From Mnemiopsis leidyi (lineage: Eukaryota; Ctenophora; Tentaculata; Lobata; Bolinopsidae), in the NCBI GenBank assembly GCA_000226015.1, contig JH153612.1, positions 236,496 through 262,696 on the forward strand: DNA of 26,201 nucleotides. Direction: 5' to 3'. The notes beneath the pieces were generated by a model. The model saw only the letters and a program-made list of their open reading frames with translations, made no database searches and was not told the origin of the DNA. The number at the start of each line of letters is the position of its first letter. Within the stretch, counting starts at the first letter, position 1. The position numbers and the translations under genes were made by a program. Of the stretch, positions 17,775-26,201 are shown one piece after another.

Positions 17775-18087
17775 CTAATCTCGTCTTTAGCTCTAATCTC
17801 AATATATGGAATATTTATAAATATAAATATAACAACCTAGTATCCAACTAATCTCGTCTTTAGCTCTAATCTGGAAATATTTGAAATATTTTATATCTAT
17901 AACAACCTTGTATCTAACTAATCTCGTCTTTAGCTCTAATCTCAATATATGGAATATTTTATAACTATAACAACCTAGTATCCAACTAATCTCGTCTTTA
18001 GCTCTAATCTCAATATATGGAATATTTTATAACTATAACAACCTTGTATCCAACTAATCTCGTCTCTAGCTCTAATCTCAACTTGTG
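17775..18087. repeat. 68-73-base tandem array
   Basis: Units begin CTAATCTCGTCTTTAGCTCT at 17775, 17848, 17918, 17986 and 18054 (the last is partial). The third and fourth units are almost identical; the second is the most diverged. Confidence 0.93.
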
Positions 18088-18318
18088 GTCAGCGAACCAC
18101 TCGACTAGTGGTCGGTGAATGAGCGATCTGTTTAAATTTGTCCATTGTAAGTACTAAGTATAGTTGCAGTCCAAGCAGTAGATCTCGTAGATGGTGTGGG
18201 GAGTGGGGTCAGGAGGAGGGGTAGTCTTCGTCTTGGGGAGGAGGTTCCAAAGGGAAGTGGAGGAGGAGTGTGTCACTTTGATGGCGTGTTGATCATGGTG
18301 ATCCGTTGTGGAGGGAAG

Positions 18319-18635
18319 CCCTCCTCTCATTCACCAACATCTAATCTCCTCTGATCCACCAACATCTACCCTCCTCTCATCCACCAACATCTACCCTCCT
18401 CTCATCCACCAACATCTACCCTCCTCTCATCCACCAACATCTACCCTTCTTCTCATCCACCAACATCTACCCTCTTCTCATCCACTACCATCTACCCTTC
18501 TTCTCATCCACCATTCCACCAACATCTACCCTCCTCTCATCCACATACATTTACCCTCCTCTCATCCACCAACATCTACCCTCCTCTCATCCACCAACAT
18601 CTACCCTCCTTTCATCAACCAACATCTACCCTCTT
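18319..18635. repeat. 25-base minisatellite, pyrimidine-rich
   Basis: About 12 copies of CTCCTCTCATCCACCAACAT-CTACC are present with small variants. A 25-base unit shifts the frame at each copy and contains no stop in any + frame, so a 122-codon open frame (18308-18676) with a 25-residue period arises without being a gene. Confidence 0.93.
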
Positions 18636-18639
18636 CATT

Positions 18640-19136
18640 ATGGATCATGAAAATGGAAACACAAATCAGATATTGACAGTTGGTACTTTAGACTTGTATC
18701 AGTATAGTAGTACGAGAGAAATGTATACTTTATAGTAGTACTACAGCACAAGTACGTTTCACTTTGTATCTTTAACAGGTACACCTAGTGGTTGATTACT
18801 CCGATTGAGTGATAATGGGAGGTATGTATGCAGATTGTAAGTGCGTGTCCAATATGACCTAGGTTGAAGGCAGCTGACCAGGGCAGAGTTACCCGAGGGC
18901 ATTGTTCTTTATTCTCTGCACGTGTTCTGCTGCAGCAATCTTGATATAACTTTAATTAAACTACGTCAAAGCAGGGAGCGCAACAAGCACACGTGCTTTC
19001 ACCGTTCACAAATTACAAATACAATTTTTCCGTTTACTTTGAGTGCAAATACTTTTGGTTGCCTGCTTTCTTTGATTCTTTATGCTGTGAATATTTTGGA
19101 GTAACTGTAAAGTTATACTTTTAGTTGGTCTCGGAG
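18640..19136. other. Intergenic stretch, nothing recognised
   Basis: Only a short open frame (18922-19104) without recognisable features is present. I see no gene or repeat array. Confidence 0.5.
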
Positions 19137-20040
19137 AATTGCTGACAAAGTTTGAAAAATTATCATTTGTGAGAGGGCGCTCCGTCATGCATGAACCAAG
19201 AAGACCTCAGCTTACGCAGCTTACTTAGCATATCAACAAACCAAGTCAAACAATCTGCGTATATATCCTTATTAACAATGATATGTGAGCCATTTTGTGA
19301 AAAAAGTAAGGACCAATAAGGCCTTTCGAGCTTACTGTGGCCCAAACCATGACTTTTATAGGCACAAGCTGACTTTCAACTTGCCTAGGGACCTCAGGTC
19401 CTCAGGGAAACGTTCACGTAGAGAGAGCCGTGCAACGCCCGGTAAACTTTCAACAGGCCTCACGGCATCCTTATTAATCGTCTAGTAGTACTCAAATATT
19501 GTCCAGTAGTACTGATTCTTTTTTTGAGCAATACCGTCACTGTAAAACCATGATTCGTCTTAAAACCAGACCTTAGGCTAGATTCTCTTTTCCCCTAATA
19601 AGGCCTGGCTAGCTTCAACTTTTGTCGCCCTCTGCCGCTTTGTTAACTGCATGCGAATTTTCGCTTTGTAGGCTTTCTTCAGTAATCTTTGGCGAGGAAT
19701 CAAGGATACTTTTTGTTTCGAAATGTCTAACCTTCTTGACTCAGTGCGCAGAGAAAGACGCTGATTGTTTTGATACAGACGTTCGACTTTTTTGACTTCG
19801 GTTGCTGATATCGCTGAAACTGACCCTTTCCTGCGGTCCCTGACCGTCCCATGGCCCTCAAAATTGTGCACAACCCTTTGGAGAGTACTAACCGCGGGTA
19901 AATTTTAGCGTGGTATCCATGTCTTTTCCTGATCGAGCAGCGAACTTTGACCGCAAAAAACCCTATGACGTAGTTAACGAAAAAATCGCCACTATCATGA
20001 TTATGCACATTGGCATGTAACCGGTAAGCTGACTGCAAGC
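19137..20040 (-). mobile_element. Degenerate Tc1/mariner-type transposase
   Basis: Read on the minus strand, frames joined across breaks match the IS630/Tc1/mariner layout. There is an N-terminal HTH end (LPAVSTLQRVVHNFEGHG near 19858-19911), an inter-domain segment (RLDISKQKVSL, then LLKKAYKAKIRMQL), and a first catalytic block DESWFYSDGIAQ near 19526-19561. The segment VMVWATVSSKGLIGPYFF (about 19300-19353) and the second catalytic block WFMHDGAPSHK (about 19163-19195) follow. Stops interrupt it after GEKRI, just before DESWF, after SHK and elsewhere, and at least two frameshifts are needed. The C-terminal third is missing or unrecognisable. It is dead, and terminal inverted repeats were not located. 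Confidence 0.88.
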
Positions 20041-21053
20041 AAGTTGTTCATTCCAATGCATCATTTCTCTGATTGCTAAGTTTCCATTAGCAAGCAGTCA
20101 TACATCGGACGTAGTTTCAATGATCTTCGGTGCTTTTTTGCCACCAGGTTAAAGAGAAGATGGGCAATCATCTTTTGTAAGGAGGTCATTTTTTTCAAAT
20201 TGGTTTTATGGAGATCACTTATCATGTTAATGAATGATCCAGATAAATGTCCCCTCTGCTAGTGTATCAATTCCCGGGTTTCCATGACATTAGTCTCGCT
20301 GTCACACGCTCTACATGCCAAGTGTTGAACTGTTGAGTAGTGTGATCTCATACCCTTACCAGCGGCTTATTGCGGCACACATTTACTCAGGTCAAGTTAC
20401 ACAGTACTGTTCTAGAGGACGCTCAGCATATTTTATTTCTCTACAGTTTTAATCCTGCTGTGTGATACGCTGTGTGATACGCTGTGTAATATTTTGATGT
20501 TGTGAAGCTTCTTCGTTTCCATGACGTTCACATTTGTCCTTTTATAGTCAAGGCAGTACTTTAGTACAGCACTTCCATTGTCAACCCCCACTTGAGTACT
20601 TCCATTTTCAATCCACGCGCTTGAGGAACTTTTTCTTTTTAACAAAGAATTTGTCATTTGGTAAATGTCGGCGATTTTCTATGACGTCTGAAGCATATTC
20701 TCAGATTGATTGTGACAAATGTGGATTTAAGTAATAAAAAGTTCATTAGAAGAACTGGCTTGGCTTGTTGATAGCCGGTTAAATCGGGCTCTAGTCTATA
20801 GGAGTAGGATCTCCTTGACGATCGATCTTTTTCCCGCTCTTTTAGTCTTAAAGTTATGTGATTTGATCCTCCTAAGAGCCCATAAGGAGGTTTGTAATAG
20901 CGTTGTAGCTATAGCTATACCCAACGCCTTTCGGTTATTGACAATTAGATGAGGAAAAATTGCGTGAAAATCAATGTGTTAAACCTTACAACTGCAAAAC
21001 TGATGTCATTGATCAGATTCACAATGACATTTAATTTAATTTGATTTGAATCG
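20041..21053. other. Intergenic stretch, nothing recognised
   Basis: It contains a small 12-14-base repeat (CTGTGTGATACG, about 20457-20488) and short meaningless open frames. The left part may be transposon flank. Confidence 0.5.
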
Positions 21054-21112
21054 AACAATACCAACTACATAACCGCATCGGACAATACACAACTACATAA
21101 CCGCATCAGATA
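21054..21112. repeat. 28-base direct duplication
   Basis: Two copies contain CAACTACATAACCGCATC, head to tail. Confidence 0.8.
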
Positions 21113-21270
21113 CACTTTACACTGATTGCGAGTACGTAAGTTATAAGTGTTCATGTCAATAAGCATTTAAGCACTATTTTCATTGCAGTTGACTGTACAG
21201 CTGGGACCATCAACCATCGACCCGGACAATATGTTATCAATTCGAGTATAAAAGTTAAGTCTTATGCTTG

Positions 21271-21308
21271 AGAGAGTTCTGAACGGGCAGAGAGTTCTGA
21301 ACGGGCAG
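21271..21308. repeat. 18-base direct duplication
   Basis: AGAGAGTTCTGAACGGGC occurs twice in a row, immediately before the CpG-rich motif cluster. Confidence 0.85.
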
Positions 21309-21385
21309 GCAATGTGACGTCCCTCCCGTTACGTAGCGCGTTACGTCACGCGCACCACGTGACCTATCACGTGAGCGCGTGTAAA
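21308..21385. promoter_or_regulatory. CpG-rich cluster with CRE-like and paired E-box motifs
   Basis: In an otherwise AT-rich spacer, this GC-rich patch holds TGACGTCC, TTACGTCA (21341-21348) and two CACGTG palindromes (21356-21361 and 21368-21373). These fit bZIP and bHLH-zip binding sites. No gene is visible downstream within the window, so promoter or enhancer function is inference. Confidence 0.4.
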
Positions 21386-23044
21386 TCTGCGTTTGCTCAC
21401 TGATCATGGAGCAACGTAATTATCGTTATGGGACCGCTCTTTCGTTGTTTTGTAGTCCTCGATAAGTCTATAGTAGCCCTAGCCCCCAGTGTGGAATTAT
21501 ATCAGTGTGTAGATGGGAGGTTGGAGCTATGTGTACACAATAGCTGCAGACTAATGAGTTAGCGGTTATTACTATGCGGCTGTGTGTTGAGTGTATCTAG
21601 TGTACATAGTTTCTGTTGTGTTTGTTCTGGATCAAAGTTCTATCTCGTCACTTCTCACATTTGCAGTGTACGTGTGTGTTTTGTTATGTTTTAGTCTGCT
21701 GTCTGCTCCGCGGTAAACACCCCGTCTGCTATTACGTATAATCCTCGATTGTGATACTTTTGTTGTTCTTCATGCTTATTTCTGTCTCGCTATCTCTTTC
21801 ATATTTATCTCTGATCTGAATCTAATTCTTAACTTGCGATTATATGCTGGCTTGTTTGAATACACGAGAAATTACCTACACCCGGAAGGCGGGGTTCCTG
21901 CTAAAATGCTTAATGATTGCTATATATTTTATTGCTATATATTATTGCTATATAGGTGATTGCTATAAATGTTTTATTGCTTTATGCTATCTACAGTGAA
22001 CACCCACTTTCAATACTTTTAACGCTCCACCATAACCCCCCACTTGACGAGATCACGAAACTCCGTTATAACTTCACTTCCTCACATACTCGTAACCAGT
22101 CAGCTATAAACCAGTCAGCTAAACTATAACCCATACCCTTCAACCAGTTGCAGCTCGCTACAGAGGCTACTGTAACTATGTCCAATCTCTTAGAAAAGTA
22201 CCTGAACCTGTAACAAAGTTCGTTTTGTAGAGGAGGTGCTTGAGGATCTTGTTGTTACCACTTTACCACTTAACCATATTTCAACTTTAGCACTTTACCA
22301 CTTGCTGGTTGTAAAGTGCTTCTTTTATTAAGTTTCTGTTCGTTAACCGTGTATGAAATTAAGAGGAAGTGGCCTGTACTGCTGTAAGTTCCCAACATTG
22401 TGTCGTAGATTAAGAGTATGTAGTTTCTTTAATCTATATAAGCGACTTCATTTTCTTTTGCTCATAAATTCGTTATTTTTAGCATTTCTGTAACTCCACT
22501 TTTACATATCCCCAATATGTGGAAATCTCCTAAAAAGGACGTTGTTCTCTCACTTCTTTACCATGCCCGAAATCTGAAATATTGCTCTGAGTTCAGGAGT
22601 TCTGACAAATATACTTTTTCGCTCACTCGCTTTTCCGTGATTTGATTTCATTAACGCCACTTTCAGCTTAAATCGAGTTATTTCATATTTGTCTCGATTC
22701 CTGATTATGCTGATATCGATTATGCAATGTTTTTGATAACAAATAGACTCAATGGAAGAATAAATGTATAATAAATTTCATAAATTATCTTTCTGAATTA
22801 GAGTTTTGGACTTTGAAGCTCTATTTCTGAATCCCAATTTGACCATAACCAGTCAAAGAAGATGTTTTTGTGTTTATTTTGTTGAAAATCCGTGTGTTTC
22901 TCCATTAGAATTGCAGGACTGTGTTGAATTGTGTTTGTGTTGTAAGCAGGTTGGGTAGCAAGATAGAGAACTAACTGTTTCTAGTTACACTATACTGTAT
23001 ATATAAGTGTAGACAGTTTACAATCCTATATATATATACCTAGT
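21386..23044. other. Intergenic stretch, nothing coding
   Basis: The stretch is AT-rich with small repeats (ATTGCTATATA-type units, about 21915-21990) and a perfect 9-base inverted repeat, AGCACTTTA/TAAAGTGCT, at 22289-22320. No gene was recognised. Confidence 0.5.
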
Positions 23045-23276
23045 TAGATACTGGACACAGTTTACAATCCAGTATCTTGCTAGATACTGGACACAGTTTA
23101 CAATCCAGTATCTTGCTAGATACTGGACACAGTTTACAATCCAGTATCTTGCTAGATACTGGACACAGTTTACAATCCAGTATCTTGCTAGATACTGGAC
23201 ACAGTTTACAATCCAGTATCTTGCTAGATACTGGATACAGTTTACAATCCAGTATCTTGCTAGATTCTGGACACAG
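23045..23276. repeat. 36-base tandem array with palindromic unit
   Basis: About 6.5 copies with starts at 23045, 23081, 23117, 23153, 23189 and 23225. Each unit contains AGATACTGG and its reverse complement CCAGTATCT, separated by ACACAGTTTACAAT on one side and TGCT on the other, so the array can fold into a row of hairpins. Copies are almost identical. Confidence 0.95.
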
Positions 23277-24573
23277 AATCCCTCTACCTATGAGGGCTGA
23301 TCTGGGAGGATCTTGTGGTTTTACACCACAAGTACAGAACCACATCCCCTTTTTACCACCAGCCTTCTTCTTGCTCCTTGTTTAAGTTTTGTTAGTGTTT
23401 GTGTAATGCTGATGTTTACTTAACACTTCACTGTTTGCCTGTTTGTCTGTCTGTCTGTCTGTTCAAGGTGGCCACCGTTCCATCCCAACCTCCCTCTATA
23501 CATCCCATATATTTACGTACACTGAGCTGGACCAGTTAAGCAGGATGTAATTAGACAAATATATATCTCGACCTACCCACTGCAGTGAAATGTAAAGTTT
23601 GGTCAGTGTATGGCAAGTTGCAACTATTCTTTACAGGGTTAGAGACCTTTAAAGGGTTAGAGACCTTTGTTCCTTCAGTGTCGTACGTATAATTCCTATT
23701 TGTAATCACGCTCGGATAAAGATGGGTATAATCCAGGTTGCACTGCGATTAAATTGTCCTGTTTAATGATTGTAATTACCGAGCCTAGCAGAGCGTATGT
23801 ATATTCTGTTGCGACTGTTTGCTGGTCGTCACTATGCTTTCCGTGAAGCAAGCATGTCTGCAATTTCACTCCATATTTACTTGTAGTGATTGTGTTAACA
23901 GTTCAGCTCTCAATCCCTATTCTGTAAACAGTTAACTCGAGAACCGACAGTAAAAAAACGGGAGATCTCTCCAAATTGCTTGTCTATGATATGTTATTAT
24001 GAGTTATGTAATTGAATTGCAGTCGCAGGAACAGTTTGTACGTCTGGAGAATATAGGAATTTGTCCTGTAAAACGATGGTTACCGTGGGGACGTTTACAT
24101 CATGGTAGCGATGGTCACGTGATTTCTAACGCTATACTACTGTAAACTGCCTGGATCAATATCCCTCTGGTTTTGCTTGCTTGTGCTGATTACAAATTGA
24201 CGAGCTGTAGTTAGTTTTACAATGCATCTGAGTTGTGGAGTTTTTAGTCCGGCGGAAGATAAGTATTTTTCCTAATTATTTGTCCTAGTTATTTGTCCTA
24301 ACTATTTGTCCTGATATTGACGAGGTGCTCCAAGGTGCACATTACACATGAGGAGACAAGTATGACACACTAGCACTTTACTACTCACTGATATTACTTC
24401 TAGAGCTGCTATAAGAACATACACACAGCAGAATCTATCAAGATGGCAGTTTGATTGTATTGGATGTACCACGTGACCATATCACGTGATTAATATGTAC
24501 CTGTTTGTCCCTGTAGTATGTCCAGTAATATAGAGTCTCTATAGGTGGGGGTTGATTGCTGAGAGCGGAATTT
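23277..24573. other. Intergenic stretch with small repeats
   Basis: It contains a short CTGT microsatellite (about 23441-23461), a doubled GGGTTAGAGACCTTT (about 23637-23669), three copies of CTAATTATTTGTC-type units (about 24270-24315), an E-box CACGTG at 24116, and a pair of E-boxes at 24470 and 24483. No gene was recognised. Confidence 0.55.
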
Positions 24574-24706
24574 TACTGATGTAGCCTTAACTGATGTAGC
24601 GTTAAACTGATGCAGCGTTGTACTGATGTAGCGTTTAAGTGATGTAGCGTTAAATTGATGTAACGTTTAACTGAAATAGTGATTATAGCGTTTTACTGAT
24701 ATAAAG
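24574..24706. repeat. 16-17-base tandem array
   Basis: About eight degenerate copies of ACTGATGTAGCGTTTA are present. Confidence 0.85.
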
Positions 24707-24749
24707 TTTATTGTGTATAACTTTGCGCACTTCATTCGTTATTCATAGT

Positions 24750-24815
24750 AGTTATAACAACAGTCTGAATAACTGGAGGTCGTGGGTTCTATTCCCGCTC
24801 CATGAGTCCTCTGAT
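24750..24815 (+). repeat. tRNA-like remnant (SINE-type B box)
   Basis: GGTTCTATTCC (24785-24795) matches the RNA polymerase III B box with one change. It lies in a 5-base T stem (GTGGG/CCCGC) with a 7-base loop. The upstream A-box half is not convincing and no intact cloverleaf is present, so a decayed tRNA-derived SINE is more likely than a tRNA gene. Confidence 0.5.
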
Positions 24816-25299
24816 TGATACATGCTATGCCAGATCCTGTAGCTTTGCGTTTGTTCGCTCACAACCCCCAGTTTACATAGCCACATACACCCCGGTAGCA
24901 AGTTGGCCTTATAAGGCAGTGCTATTGTACAAGCAACAGTGTGTAAAAACACTAGGTACTTGCACTTCCAACAATATTCACATGAACTTGATTAGCTTAG
25001 AAATACTGAATAGAAAATCAATATTGAAGAAATCATAGTCCACATCCACGTGCTTTTGTGTATACAAAGTCACATTCAGCACACTCACATGAGTGGTGAG
25101 AAGTTACAGTTAATAGTTACACTGTCACGATGTCTATATATACTGAACAAGTGAGCCCTATATACCTGGATCCAGTCTAAACACGATTACACACCACACA
25201 CAATATGTCCCGAATGTGACCTAACGCATATTTCAATTTTCTAGTCCTCTCCTACCGTACATGGCGGGCCCTTAAAATGATCCACATCTGCTCTCAAGC

Positions 25300-25510
25300 T
25301 CTGTCACGTGTTCTTGCTCCCCTTCTCTGATTGGCTCCTACACTCCTCCTCGACCGCTCATTGGCTGCTAGATCTGCAGCTGGAGGTCTATTACATCGGA
25401 GGACTAATACGTTTACAAGTGATACATGATACTCTGCCGCCCTCAGTTCGAACTGAGAGTTTATCCAGGTTGAGAGGGGGCAGTGTGGGGTGTTAGAGTG
25501 ACGTCATCGC
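25300..25510. promoter_or_regulatory. Cluster of CCAAT, E-box and CRE motifs
   Basis: It holds CACGTG (25305-25310), two inverted CCAAT boxes (ATTGG at 25330 and 25360, 30 bases apart), a perfect 16-base palindrome CTCAGTTCGAACTGAG (25442-25457) and a full CRE TGACGTCA (25499-25506). The combination resembles a promoter for a gene beyond the window. This is motif reading only. Confidence 0.4.
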
Positions 25511-26201
25511 ATGTAATCACCTTCCGTCATTGCACCCTGTCATTTGTCTTACCCGCTTCTTTGTTCATTTTGTTGCCGTGAGAATCTTATGAGAATCATG
25601 ATCTATTTCAGGTTTACTCACTATGTTTGGGTTGTGTCTGAAGTGCTAGCCGAGTGGCTATGCCACCTTGTTAAAGCACCTGCTAACTTTGATCACACTG
25701 TTTTATACACTGTGTATTCTATTCTATCGGTTTTGTCTTGTTATTCACTTCTTGCTTTCTAGATTTACCAGTCTGCGTTGTTTACAGTCTGCGTCAATTT
25801 GTTTCGATCTCTGTAAAAACTTCAGACATATCTTTAGAGTGCTCGGGCGGCTTACTGCACGATACCAAAAAAATACTGTTGGGTAGATTGTACAATCTCA
25901 AATATTTTAGCACGTGTTTTGTCGACTAAAATCTTCGTTGTACACTCTTTTCTGGAGTCCAGAATGATCTTTATTACATTAACATGGTCGCAGTTATCAC
26001 AATAATAGTGTTAACTGTTAACTTAAACTACCGCTATTGATATCACATCATTTTTCTAATCTCGAGTTTTAACTTGACAAAGACGACAAAAAAGTTGTCG
26101 GCCACCTTAGACTCCTAGATGGAATGTGCGTTTGTATGTGTGTGTGTGTGTTTGCTCGTGTGTAATTATTGTATAGCACTCTTTCTCTCTTTCTCTTCTC
26201 C
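25511..26201. other. Right end, nothing coding recognised
   Basis: The stretch is AT-rich with short open frames that lack recognisable features. It ends in a TG repeat (about 26133-26150) and a CTTT/CTCT pyrimidine tract at the edge. Confidence 0.5.

Noticed and set aside
18308-18676. 122-codon open frame of His/Pro/Ser/Thr-rich repeats
   Set aside because: It is a by-product of a 25-base minisatellite whose unit has no stop in any + frame; there is no splice or start context.
21406-21465. Short open frame after the CpG-rich cluster as a first coding exon
   Set aside because: It is only about 19 codons with no clear donor or partner exon.
23045-23276. CRISPR-like array with 36-base period
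   Set aside because: The whole unit repeats, so there are no distinct spacers, and the context is a eukaryotic intergenic region.
23077-23385. 102-codon open frame on + and 101-codon frame on -
   Set aside because: Both arise from the 36-base array, which reads as a 12-residue periodic peptide on either strand.
25647-25657. tRNA gene (A box TAGCCGAGTGG)
   Set aside because: No B box or cloverleaf follows within tRNA distance.
25308-25929. Short open frames near the right end as exons of another gene
   Set aside because: No domain, codon pattern or consistent splice sites could be seen.

Overview
The window is metazoan genomic DNA, from an organism I cannot name. Introns are short (about 80-500 bp) with GT-AG borders, the spliced protein is large, secreted and modular, and tandem repeats and a dead Tc1/mariner copy are present. 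The mix of TSP1, SRCR, VWD-C8-TIL, VWC, Ig and a C-terminal ShKT domain, with the SRCR variant that reads G-G-T-V-C-D-D, suggests an invertebrate, possibly a cnidarian. That placement is an inference with low certainty.

One gene on the + strand dominates the window, from an ATG at 2406 to a TGA at 16854-16856. I traced 38 coding exons by hand from splice signals, phase and domain homology. They join without a frame break into 6891 coding bases, or 2296 residues plus stop. The order is: signal peptide; an unrecognised domain of about 150 residues with its own exon; four TSP1 domains; SRCR1; TSP1-5; SRCR2-4; TSP1-6; SRCR5-6; two copies of a cassette (Cys-rich VWC-like linker, VWD, C8, TIL, VWC, Ig); and a terminal six-cysteine ShKT domain. 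A polyadenylation signal lies at 17471. The likely product is an extracellular, disulfide-rich, mucin/SCO-spondin/hemolectin-like adhesion, matrix or mucus protein.

The gene grew by internal duplication. Exons 2 to 15 are all phase 1-1. The two VWD cassettes share exon lengths almost exactly (126, 239, 104, 94, 191 and 171 bases). Certain exon pairs are nearly identical in DNA while their neighbours have diverged, which suggests gene conversion.

Flanks: 1-290 is a purine simple repeat, and 291-2405 holds no recognisable gene. From 17.5 kb to the right end I find no gene, only tandem arrays (about 70 bp at 17775, 25 bp at 18319, a 36-bp palindromic unit at 23045, 16 bp at 24574), a decayed Tc1/mariner transposase on the minus strand (19137-20040), a tRNA-like B-box remnant near 24785, and two stretches rich in promoter-type motifs (about 21308-21385 and 25300-25510).
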